From NCBI RefSeq assembly GCF_013408745.1, contig NZ_JACCBJ010000001.1, positions 682,001-746,000 on the forward strand: DNA of 64,000 bases, given 5' to 3'. This stretch comes from Leifsonia soli. GTDB lineage: Bacteria; Actinomycetota; Actinomycetes; Actinomycetales; Microbacteriaceae. Positions within the stretch are counted from its first letter, which is position 1. Every line of letters begins with the position of its first letter. A program made the position numbers and the translations under genes. Below, piece after piece: positions 1 through 6,852 of the stretch. Under the pieces are notes generated by a model. The model saw only the letters and a program-made list of their open reading frames with translations, searched no databases and was not told the origin of the DNA.

Positions 1-427
1 CCAGCTCGCCGTTGAGCCAGGTGCGGACGCGGAGGGCGTCGGGGTCGAGGTCGGCCGCCGCGAGCACCGCCGGGCCGAGCGGGGTGAAGCCGTCGCCGCC
101 CTTCGACCGGACGTTGGAGCCCTTGTCCGCGGCGCGGAGGTCGTAGAGCCCGAAGTCGTTGGCGGCGGTCACGCCGGAGACGGCCGCCCAGCCGTCTTCC
201 GGCGAGACGCGGCGGGTGGGGCGGCCGATGATCAGGGCGATCTCGCCTTCGAACGCGAGGAGCTCGGTGCCCGCGGGCCGTTCCAGTTCGGAGCCGGAGG
301 CGGCCACGGAGGAGGAGGGTTTGAAGAAATAGGACGGCTGTGCCGGGGTGCGCCCGCGCTGCGCAGCGCGCGACCGGTAGTTCAGGTGCACCGCGATGAT
401 CTTGCCGGGCCGGGCGATGTCCGTCAC
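1..427 (-). CDS. Fumarylacetoacetate hydrolase family protein, 3' part cut by window
   Basis: The first 142 codons of an FAH-fold hydrolase; the rest lies left of the window. Visible family signatures are an N-terminal GKIIAVHLNYRSR strand, a PSYFFKPSSSV loop and an FEGEIALIIGR segment whose acidic residues bind the divalent metal in this fold. Next to HpaH- and HpaI-like genes the likely role is the HpaG-type decarboxylase/isomerase of homoprotocatechuate meta-cleavage, but FAH proteins act on many oxo-acids, so the substrate is inferred. The GTG start is preceded by GAGGAGG at good spacing. An operator-like motif (480-491) lies in the 83-base gap behind the aldolase gene, so this gene may have its own promoter. 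Confidence 0.85.
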   Translation of the reverse strand, partial: MTDIARPGKIIAVHLNYRSRAAQRGRTPAQPSYFFKPSSSVAASGSELERPAGTELLAFEGEIALIIGRPTRRVSPEDGWAAVSGVTAANDFGLYDLRAADKGSNVRSKGGDGFTPLGPAVLAAADLDPDALRVRTWLNGEL

Positions 428-479
428 GGGTGGTGCCTCCTCATCGTCGGGGATCAGTTCGAGCGGGAACGTATTCGAG

Positions 480-491
480 ATCATATACAAT
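480..491 (-). promoter_or_regulatory. Operator-like motif, copy 1 (before FAH gene)
   Basis: On the minus strand this reads ATTGTATATGAT. Very similar 12-mers occur at 2141-2152 and 4185-4196, each before a gene of the same catabolic group. The shared GTATAT core with mirrored AT flanks resembles operators of GntR/FCD-type regulators, an inference from family knowledge; no such regulator is in the window. Confidence 0.5.
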
Positions 492-510
492 CTGTCGGGG
501 CTGCGCCACC

Positions 511-1323
511 TCAGTAGCTCGCCGGAGGAGCGGAGTCGGTCGCCGCGCCGATGAAGCGATCGGCGAGCGCCTCGGATGCCCGCGCCAGCAGCGTGACGTC
601 GGCCCCGACGAGCACGTAGGCGGCGCCCGCCGCCACATAGCGGTCGGCCGTGGCGGGGTCGAACGCGTTCACGCCAACGGGTGTGCCGGCGGCGCGTCCG
701 GCGGCGATCACACCCTCCACGGCCGCGACGACATCCGGGTGATTCTGCTGGCCGAGGAGCCCCAGGGAGGCCGCGAGGTCGGCCGGGCCGACGAGCAGCG
801 CATCCACCCCGTCGACCGCGGCGATCGCCGCGGCCTCTCCGACCGCGTCGGCCGTCTCGATCTGCACGGTCAGCGAGACCAGGTCGTCCGCGCGGGCCAG
901 GTAGTCGGGGATGCGGCTCCATCGGGACGAGCGGGCGAGCGCGCTTCCGACGCCGCGGACGCCGTGCGGCGGGTACCGCACCGCCCGCACCATGGCCTCG
1001 GCGTGCGAGACGCTGTCGACCATCGGGACGAGGATGTTCTGGGCGCCGAGGTCGAGGAGCTGCTTCAGCACCACCGGCTCCCCGAACGGCGCGCGCACCA
1101 CCGGAACCGCCGGGTACGGGGCGACCGCCTGCAGCTGCGCGAGGATCGACTCCAGATTCACGGGGGAGTGCTCCCCGTCAATCAGGACGATGTCGAGCCC
1201 GCTGCCCGCGCAGATCTCCGCGACCAGCGGGCTGCCGGCGCAGGACCACATCCCCACCAGGGCGCGGTCGGCGGAGCGGAGCCGGTCGGCGAACGTCGGC
1301 GCGGGGTCTAGACGAATCGGCAT
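511..1323 (-). CDS. hpaI: HpaI/HpcH-family class II aldolase
   Basis: A 270-residue member of the HpaI/GarL metal-dependent aldolase family (usual length 250-267). Family marks are DGEHSP at residues 49-54 (base region), Arg77 in the RAPFGEP loop, QIET at 154-157 with the metal-binding Glu156, and GPADLAASLG at 179-188. In the homoprotocatechuate pathway HpaI splits 4-hydroxy-2-oxo-heptanedioate into pyruvate and succinic semialdehyde. The ATG start overlaps the end of the upstream hydratase gene by 16 bases, so the two are very likely co-translated; HpaH makes the substrate of HpaI, which supports the assignment. Other HpaI-like aldolases act on keto-deoxy sugar acids, so substrate certainty is moderate. 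Confidence 0.88.
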   Translation of the reverse strand: MPIRLDPAPTFADRLRSADRALVGMWSCAGSPLVAEICAGSGLDIVLIDGEHSPVNLESILAQLQAVAPYPAVPVVRAPFGEPVVLKQLLDLGAQNILVPMVDSVSHAEAMVRAVRYPPHGVRGVGSALARSSRWSRIPDYLARADDLVSLTVQIETADAVGEAAAIAAVDGVDALLVGPADLAASLGLLGQQNHPDVVAAVEGVIAAGRAAGTPVGVNAFDPATADRYVAAGAAYVLVGADVTLLARASEALADRFIGAATDSAPPASY

Positions 1324-2093
1324 GTGACGGCTCCCAGGGTTCCGTAGTCGGCGTGGACGGTGTCGCCGCGCTCCACCCACACCGGGCGGGTGAACGAGCC
1401 GGCGAGGACGATGTCGCCGGCCTCGAGCCGGCTTCCGTGCTGGGCGAGCTTGTTCGCGAGCCAGGCGACCCCGGTGGCGGGATGGTCGAGCACGGCCGCC
1501 GCGACGCCGGACTCCTCGATGGTCTCGTTGCGGTACAGCAGCGCCGAGACCCAGCGGAGGTCCACGGCATCCACGGCGACGGGCCGGCCGCCGACGACCA
1601 TCCCGCCCATCGCCGCGTTGTCCGAGATGGTGTCGACGATCGTGCGTCCCTGCAGTTCGATACGCGAGGACAGGATCTCGAGCGCCGGCACGACGTACCG
1701 GGTCGCGCCGAGGACGTCGAACAGGGTGACGTCGGGGCCTTCGAGCGGGTCGGCGAGGACGAAGGCGAGCTCCACCTCGATGCGCACGTTCGAGAACCGG
1801 TCGAAGGGGATGACGGAGCCGGTCTCGTAGACCATGTCCGAGAAGATCGCGCCGTAGTCGGGCTCCGTGATGCCGGTCGCCTGCTGCATGACCTTCGACG
1901 TGAGGCCGATCTTGCGGCCGATGAGGCGTCGGCCCTCGGCGAGGCCGCGTTCGACCCACACGCGCTGGACGGCGTAGGAGTCCTCGACCGTCATGTCCGG
2001 ATGCCGTGCGGTCAGCAGGGGGACCGTCGTCCGGTCGCGCTCGGCGGTCGCGAGTTCGTCGGCGATGGCCTGGATGGTCGGGCGATCGAGCAC
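1308..2093 (-). CDS. hpaH: 2-oxo-hept-4-ene-1,7-dioate hydratase (MhpD/HpaH family)
   Basis: A 261-residue soluble enzyme matching MhpD/HpaH-type hydratases in length and motifs: an IGRKIGLTS stretch, EVELAFVLADPLEG with the metal-binding acidic residues, and a C-terminal segment with NKLAQHG and ag-D-hVLAGSFT. It would hydrate the diene product of the FAH enzyme and feed the overlapping aldolase gene. The chosen GTG begins with LDRPTIQAIADEL, the normal family N-terminus, and follows GAAGGGA; longer in-frame versions run through an intergenic repeat and the operator-like site and are implausible. The operator-like 12-mer lies about 50 bases upstream of the start. Confidence 0.88.
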   Translation of the reverse strand: MLDRPTIQAIADELATAERDRTTVPLLTARHPDMTVEDSYAVQRVWVERGLAEGRRLIGRKIGLTSKVMQQATGITEPDYGAIFSDMVYETGSVIPFDRFSNVRIEVELAFVLADPLEGPDVTLFDVLGATRYVVPALEILSSRIELQGRTIVDTISDNAAMGGMVVGGRPVAVDAVDLRWVSALLYRNETIEESGVAAAVLDHPATGVAWLANKLAQHGSRLEAGDIVLAGSFTRPVWVERGDTVHADYGTLGAVTCRFV

Positions 2094-2140
2094 TCGGGGG
2101 TCCCTTCGACGTCGGAGGAGGGGACGATGTCCCCGAGTGG

Positions 2141-2152
2141 ATCGTATATCTT
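2141..2152. promoter_or_regulatory. Operator-like motif, copy 2 (before hpaH-hpaI)
   Basis: Plus strand ATCGTATATCTT. It lies about 50 bases before the hpaH start, within the probable promoter of the hpaH-hpaI operon, and matches copies 1 and 3 in the GTATAT core and AT flanks. Confidence 0.5.
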
Positions 2153-2186
2153 CCTGTACACCGCGGCCACCCGGACGTGCGGGGCG

Positions 2187-2241
2187 CCGAGTCGTGACTC
2201 GATGTCGGTATCCGGTTCGAGTGGCGACAGGATGTCGCAAC
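2187..2241. repeat. Dispersed intergenic repeat, copy A
   Basis: This 55-base segment is about 85 percent identical to 45710-45764. Both begin CCGAGTCGTGACTCG, contain TCGAGTGGCGAC and end GATGTCGCA. The second half of copy A can fold: CGAGTGGCGAC pairs with GTCGCAACTCG across AGGAT with one mismatch. It lies 21 bases past the stop of the regulator gene, so it may also serve as that gene's terminator. It looks like a REP-type element. Confidence 0.75.
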
Positions 2242-2261
2242 TCGGGGAGGGACGGCGTCGC

Positions 2262-3158
2262 TCAGGAGGCGGGACGGCGGGCGGACGTGGGGGCGGAGCC
2301 GGCGGAAGCGGGGGAGGAGAGCGCCGGCTCGTCGGCGGCCTGCTGCCGGCCGAGCTCCCGCAGAGCGGCGGCGGACGCCGATCCCGGCGCGGCGTGATAG
2401 ATCACCAGCAGCTGGCCGCCCGAGTCGCCGATCGGCAGCTTCTCGCGGCTCAGCTCCAGCATCCCGACCCGCGGATGATCGAGCCGGGCGGCGCCTCCGC
2501 CCAGCCCGCGCACGTCGTGCCGCGCCCACAGCTTGCGGAAGTGCTCGCTGCCCAACGACAGCTCACCCACCAGCCGGGCGATGCGCGGGTCGTCGACGTC
2601 GCTGCCGATGGACGCGCGGAACGACGCGATCAGGCCGGCCGTCGCCTGCTCCCAGTCCGGGTACAGCGCCCGTTCGTCCGCGTCGAGGAAGAGCGAGCGG
2701 AGCCGGTTGGCGCCCGGGCGGATGCTGGGGGAGAGCGCCGTCGCGAGCTTGTTCGCGGCGAGCACGTCGAACATCCTGTCCTCCACGAAGGCAGGCAGGT
2801 CGAGCACCTCCAGCAGCTGGAGGACGCCCTTCGGCACCGCACGGCGGGCGGGGCGCCTGGCGCGTGATGGCTGCGGCTCGGCGAGGCTCAGCAGGTACTC
2901 GGTGGCGGCCGCGTCGAGATCGAACACGCGGGCCAGCGCGTTCAGCACCTGGGCGGACGGGTGACGGTCTCTGCCCTGCTCGAGGCGCAGGTAGTAGTCC
3001 GCGCTGATGCCCGCGAGCGTCGCGACCTCCTCGCGACGAAGTCCCGGCGTCCGGCGGACACCGGTGACGCGCAGGCCGACGGAGGCGGGATCGACGAGCT
3101 CGCGCCGGGCGCGGAGGTACTCGCCGAGGGAGTTCGGTTCGGCGCGGGAGGAGGGCAC
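2262..3158 (-). CDS. Xre-family regulator with MmyB-type ligand-binding domain
   Basis: A 298-residue regulator. An Xre helix-turn-helix covers about residues 10-85 with the hallmark PGLRREEVATLAGIS at 38-52 and YYLRLEQGRD just after. The rest (about 100-265) matches the MmyB-like domain, thought to bind a small ligand. The last 30 residues are Ala/Ser-rich and low in complexity. It is divergent from the aldo-keto reductase gene across a 102-base gap; this arrangement is common for MmyB-type regulators and oxidoreductases, so control of that gene plus autoregulation is the best guess. The ligand is unknown. Downstream lies the dispersed repeat, then hpaH on the same strand. Confidence 0.88.
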   Translation of the reverse strand: MPSSRAEPNSLGEYLRARRELVDPASVGLRVTGVRRTPGLRREEVATLAGISADYYLRLEQGRDRHPSAQVLNALARVFDLDAAATEYLLSLAEPQPSRARRPARRAVPKGVLQLLEVLDLPAFVEDRMFDVLAANKLATALSPSIRPGANRLRSLFLDADERALYPDWEQATAGLIASFRASIGSDVDDPRIARLVGELSLGSEHFRKLWARHDVRGLGGGAARLDHPRVGMLELSREKLPIGDSGGQLLVIYHAAPGSASAAALRELGRQQAADEPALSSPASAGSAPTSARRPAS

Positions 3159-3260
3159 AGCGCGAGTCTAGGAGCCAGCAGGGAGCGCATCCAGGTCCTC
3201 CCGCCCCCAGGATCGCGGCGGCACTGCCTGGCGCGCGGACGGCGCAGCAGAGTGGATGCC

Positions 3261-4139
3261 ATGACAGACATCGACACCACCCGCGCCGCCCTCCCCGGCG
3301 GCAGCTACCGCACCGGCGACCTCGACCTCACCCGCTTCGGCTACGGCGCGATGCAGCTCGCCGGCCCGGGCGTCTTCGGTCCGCCGGCCGACCGGGACGG
3401 AGCGATCGCGGTCCTCCGCGCGGCCGTCGAGGCCGGCATCACGCACATCGACACCGCCGAGTTCTACGGTCCGCACGTCACGAACGAGCTCATCCACGAG
3501 GCGCTCGCGCCCTATCCCGACACCCTTCACATCGTCACCAAGGTGGGCGCGGAGCGCGACGCCGAGGGCAACTGGCCGCATGCGCGGTCGCCGCAGCAGC
3601 TTCGCGACCAGGTGCACCAGAACCTGCGATCGCTCGGAGTCGAGGCGCTGGATGTCGTCAACCTGCGCGTCGGCGGGTTCGACCGCCCCGAGCCGGGGTC
3701 GCTCGCCGAGCAGTTCGGTGCCCTGGCCGACCTCCAACAGGAGGGACTCGTCCGGCACCTCGGGCTCAGCACGGTGAGCGCGGAGCAGCTGGCGGAGGCG
3801 CAGGCGATCGCGCCGGTCGTCACCGTGCAGAACTTCTACAACATCGCCAACCGGCAGGACGACGCGCTGGTCGACCAGACCGCGCGCGAGGGGATCGCGT
3901 ACGTGCCGTACTTCCCGCTCGGCGGGTTCACGCCGCTCCAGTCCGGTGAGCTCGCTTCCGTCGCCGAGCGGCTCGGCGCGACGCCGCTGGCCGTCGCGCT
4001 GGCCTGGCTGCTCCACCGCTCGCCGAACATCCTGCTGATCCCGGGCACGTCGTCGGTGGCGCATCTGCGTGACAACATCGCGGGGGCAGGGCTGCGGCTT
4101 CCCGAGGACGCGATCGCGGAACTCGACGCCGTCGGCTGA
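3261..4139 (+). CDS. pdxI: Aldo-keto reductase of the PdxI/YdbC (pyridoxal reductase) type
   Basis: A 292-residue NADPH-dependent aldo-keto reductase. Asp64, Tyr69 and Lys94 form three of the four catalytic residues (HIDTAEFYG, IVTKVG). The usual catalytic His is replaced by Arg136 in LDVVNLRVG. From memory, E. coli YdbC, since named pyridoxal reductase PdxI, has the same LDVVNLRV and closely similar GYGAMQLAGPGVFGPP and IPGTSSVAHLR segments, so an orthologous role in vitamin B6 salvage is likely. The ATG was chosen because the family N-terminus starts just there. It is divergent from the MmyB-type regulator, its probable controller, and lies inside the catabolic gene group without sharing its operator motif. 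Confidence 0.85.
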   Translation: MTDIDTTRAALPGGSYRTGDLDLTRFGYGAMQLAGPGVFGPPADRDGAIAVLRAAVEAGITHIDTAEFYGPHVTNELIHEALAPYPDTLHIVTKVGAERDAEGNWPHARSPQQLRDQVHQNLRSLGVEALDVVNLRVGGFDRPEPGSLAEQFGALADLQQEGLVRHLGLSTVSAEQLAEAQAIAPVVTVQNFYNIANRQDDALVDQTAREGIAYVPYFPLGGFTPLQSGELASVAERLGATPLAVALAWLLHRSPNILLIPGTSSVAHLRDNIAGAGLRLPEDAIAELDAVG

Positions 4140-4184
4140 GCCGCGAAGGGGGGTGCGAACATCGTCCGTTGCGTCGGATGCGAA

Positions 4185-4196
4185 ATCGTATATCAT
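4185..4196 (+). promoter_or_regulatory. Operator-like motif, copy 3 (before MHS transporter)
   Basis: ATCGTATATCAT, 59 bases before the transporter start. Eleven of 12 bases match copy 2, and it shares the core with copy 1, suggesting co-regulation of transporter and enzymes. Confidence 0.5.
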
Positions 4197-4254
4197 TGCC
4201 GGATCGGAGCGCCGCTCCGGGACAACGATGTCGCAGCACTGGGAGTACACAACG

Positions 4255-5652
4255 ATGAGCACATCCCCCTTCACGCCCACCGGCAGCATCCGCTCGCAGA
4301 CGGATCGCCGCCGCGTCGTCTTCGCCACCGTCATCGGAACGACGGTCGAGTGGTACGACTTCTTCATCTACGCCTCCGCCGCCGGCCTGGTCTTCGGCCA
4401 GCTCTTCTTCGCGCCGGCCGGCCCGCAGTTCGCGACCGTCCTGTCGTTCCTGACGGTCGGCGTGAGCTTCCTGTTCCGTCCGCTCGGGGCGTTCCTGGCC
4501 GGGCACTTCGGCGACCGCTACGGCCGGCGCCAGGTGCTCGTCGTGACGCTGATCCTGATGGGACTCGCCACCGCGCTCGTCGGCCTCCTGCCGACGTACG
4601 AGGCGATCGGGATCGCGGCGCCCATCTTCCTGATCCTGCTGCGAGTGCTCCAGGGCATCTCGGCCGGCGGCGAGTGGGGCGGCGCCGTGCTCATGGCGGT
4701 CGAGCACGCTCCGACCGCCCGCCGCGGCCTGTTCGGCGCATCGCCTCAGATCGGTGTCCCGCTCGGCCTGCTGCTCGCCTCCGGCGCCATGGCCCTCATG
4801 ACGGTGATCGCCCCCGGGGACGCGTTCCTCGCCTGGGGCTGGCGCGTGCCGTTCCTGTTCTCCGTCGTGCTCATCGCGATCGGCTACTGGGTGCGCCGCC
4901 GCGTCGAGGAGAGCCCGGTCTTCACCGAGATCGCGGAGCGCCGAGAGCGCACCCGGATGCCGATCGTGAAGGTGTTCCGCAAGCACGCCCTGCTCGTGGT
5001 CGTCGCCGCGCTGGTCTTCGCCGGCAACAACGCCGTCGGCTACATGACGACCGGTGGCTACATCCAGAACTACGCGACCAACCCCGAGGGGCCGCTGAAA
5101 CTGGAGCGCGGCCCGGTGCTGTGGGCCGTCGCGGCGTCCGCCGTGACCTGGCTGGCCGCGACCTGGTTCGCCGGGTGGCTGAGCGACCGGATCGGCCGCC
5201 GCACCACCTACATCATCGGGTGGATCCTGCAGCTGGTGGGCGTCTTCGCGCTGTTCCCGCTGGTCAACACCGGGAACGTCGGCCTGCTGTTCCTCGGCCT
5301 GGCGATCCTCACGATCGGTCTCGGCTTCACGTACGGCCCGCAGGCGGCGCTCTACTCGGAGCTGTTCCCGGCGTCCATCCGCTTCTCCGGCGTCTCGATC
5401 TCGTACGCGATCGGGGCGATCCTGGGCGGCGCGTTCGCCCCGACCATCGCGACCGCGCTGGTACAGGCCACCGGGAGCACGCTCTCGGTCACGTGGTACC
5501 TCGCCGGGATGACGCTGCTCGGTCTCGTCGCGACCCTGCTGCTGCGCGACCGCACCGGCATCCCGCTCGGACCCGACCACGAGGCGGAGCAGGCGGCCAG
5601 CCCGATCCGCGGCACCCGCCGCGCCGCCGCCGCGGAGCCCGTGCGCGGCTGA
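4255..5652 (+). CDS. MFS transporter, metabolite:H+ symporter (MHS) family
   Basis: A 465-residue membrane protein with about twelve hydrophobic segments. The N-terminal TVIGTTVEWYDFFIYASAAG is the signature of the MHS branch of the major facilitator superfamily, which takes up dicarboxylates, aromatic acids and osmolytes by proton symport. Loop motifs GHFGDRYGRR and AGWLSDRIGRR are the usual MFS A-type loops of the two halves. The ATG follows GGGAG by nine bases; an upstream in-frame ATG at 4228 lacks a good ribosome site. Linked by the shared operator-like motif to the FAH, hydratase and aldolase genes, it is probably the importer of the compound they degrade; the exact substrate cannot be read from the sequence. 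Confidence 0.88.
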   Translation: MSTSPFTPTGSIRSQTDRRRVVFATVIGTTVEWYDFFIYASAAGLVFGQLFFAPAGPQFATVLSFLTVGVSFLFRPLGAFLAGHFGDRYGRRQVLVVTLILMGLATALVGLLPTYEAIGIAAPIFLILLRVLQGISAGGEWGGAVLMAVEHAPTARRGLFGASPQIGVPLGLLLASGAMALMTVIAPGDAFLAWGWRVPFLFSVVLIAIGYWVRRRVEESPVFTEIAERRERTRMPIVKVFRKHALLVVVAALVFAGNNAVGYMTTGGYIQNYATNPEGPLKLERGPVLWAVAASAVTWLAATWFAGWLSDRIGRRTTYIIGWILQLVGVFALFPLVNTGNVGLLFLGLAILTIGLGFTYGPQAALYSELFPASIRFSGVSISYAIGAILGGAFAPTIATALVQATGSTLSVTWYLAGMTLLGLVATLLLRDRTGIPLGPDHEAEQAASPIRGTRRAAAAEPVRG

Positions 5653-5662
5653 CGCCCCAAGG

Positions 5663-5716
5663 ATTCGTGGCGAATGTGCGATATGGCGCGGGCGAGAGCG
5701 CACATTCGGCACGAAT
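5663..5716. terminator. Long inverted repeat between convergent genes (bidirectional terminator)
   Basis: An 18-bp stem with one mismatch (5663-5680 with 5699-5716, arms beginning ATTCGTG and ending CACGAAT) and an 18-base loop. It fills the gap between the transporter and the hydrolase gene, which converge, and so can stop transcription in both directions. Confidence 0.7.
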
Positions 5717-5725
5717 GTCGAGGGG

Positions 5726-6529
5726 TCAGGCTGCGAGGTAGGGGATGAGGTGCTGCGAGAGGGCCTCGCCGGAGACGTCGTGCGTCTGGCCGGCCACCAC
5801 CGCGAACGCGCCGTCCTGGGCGGAAGCGGCGACGCCCTCCGCGCCGAACCGCAGGAAGCCCGGGCTCTGCTCGCCCGCGAGCGCCAGGACCGGGATGCTG
5901 ATCGCCTGCAGCAGGCCGTCCGGGATGCGGCTGTCGCCCATCGCGGCGTCGTCGTAGGCGAGGGTGGGCGCGAGCGCCAGCGTGCCCTCCCAGCCGGGCG
6001 AGCGGCGCATCCCCTCGATCCCGGCGTCCGGGACGCCGACCCGGCGGAGGAACAGCCCGACGGCCCCGGCACGGTCGCCCGCCGCCAGCGCGGCTCCGAG
6101 CTCGCTCGTGTACGCGGCGGCGGAGGAGAGTATCGGGTCGGGTAGGTACGGCGGCTCGTAGACGGCGACGCGCGGCACGCGGTCGGGGCCGAGGGCGGCG
6201 GCCGCGGCGAGTGCCAGCGCCCCGCCCGACGACATCCCGAACAGCGCGGCCGAGCCGCCCGCGGCATCCACCAGGGCGGCGATGTCCTCGATCTCGCGCA
6301 CGACCGAATCCGCGCGCGCCGCAGGGTCGGCCAGCCGGTCGTCGCTCTCGCCGCGGCCCCTCCGGTCGTAGAGGACGACGGTGAGCCGTTCGCGGAGGGC
6401 GGCGGCGACCGCTCGCATGGGCCCCGCATCGCGGGAGCACAGGGCGCCGTCCACCAGGATCACGGCCGGGCCGGTCCCGTCGATCTCGAATGCGATCGTG
6501 GTGCCATCGGCGGAGGCGAGGGTGCTCAT
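5726..6529 (-). CDS. Alpha/beta hydrolase
   Basis: A 267-residue soluble alpha/beta-hydrolase-fold protein with no signal peptide. The oxyanion/turn region LVDGALCSRD follows strand 3, DRRGRGES precedes the helix before the nucleophile, and GMSSG at 98-102 is the nucleophile elbow with Ser100. An acid residue in the strand following SIPVLALAGEQSP and a His near residue 248 (AGQTHDVS) complete the likely triad. The family holds esterases, peroxidases and hydrolases of many small molecules; nothing nearby fixes the substrate. It is transcribed alone on the minus strand and converges with the MHS transporter gene across a hairpin. Confidence 0.85.
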   Translation of the reverse strand: MSTLASADGTTIAFEIDGTGPAVILVDGALCSRDAGPMRAVAAALRERLTVVLYDRRGRGESDDRLADPAARADSVVREIEDIAALVDAAGGSAALFGMSSGGALALAAAAALGPDRVPRVAVYEPPYLPDPILSSAAAYTSELGAALAAGDRAGAVGLFLRRVGVPDAGIEGMRRSPGWEGTLALAPTLAYDDAAMGDSRIPDGLLQAISIPVLALAGEQSPGFLRFGAEGVAASAQDGAFAVVAGQTHDVSGEALSQHLIPYLAA

Positions 6530-6572
6530 GGTGTGCAGCGTAGCCCCTGCCTCTGGCGCTCAGCGGATGCGG

Positions 6573-6770
6573 TCAGCGCCCCTGCCGCCGGCGCACGCCG
6601 AAGCCGATCAGCACCGCGCCGCCGATCGCGACGAGGACGCCCGCGCCGCGCACGAGCCACTGCGTCTCGCCGGTCAGCGCATCCACCAGCAGCGGACCGG
6701 CCAGCCCGACGGCGACGAGCGCGACTCCCACGATGAAGAACCAGGGGGAACCGTTCGTGCGCTCGACCAT
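6573..6770 (-). CDS. Small two-helix membrane protein
   Basis: A 65-residue protein with two hydrophobic helices (about residues 10-30 and 39-57) joined by a short polar loop, and a basic RRRQGR tail that should face the cytoplasm. It resembles the many small membrane proteins of Actinobacteria without known role. The start codon is ATG and composition matches the neighbouring genes. It stands alone between the hydrolase and phosphatase genes, all on the minus strand, and no operon link is evident. Confidence 0.6.
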   Translation of the reverse strand: MVERTNGSPWFFIVGVALVAVGLAGPLLVDALTGETQWLVRGAGVLVAIGGAVLIGFGVRRRQGR

Positions 6771-6782
6771 GCCCCGAGCCTA

Positions 6783-6818
6783 TCCGGCACGGCCCTGTCC
6801 GGCACGGCCCTGTCCGGC
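6783..6818. repeat. 15-bp tandem repeat, 2.4 copies
   Basis: TCCGGCACGGCCCTG occurs twice head to tail (6783-6797, 6798-6812) and a third partial copy TCCGGC follows. It lies in the 82-base gap between the small membrane protein gene and the phosphatase gene stop. A replication-slippage product is the simplest view; no function is visible. Confidence 0.7.
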
Positions 6819-6852
6819 GTCGTCGGACCGGGCATGATCGAGCGCACCGAGC

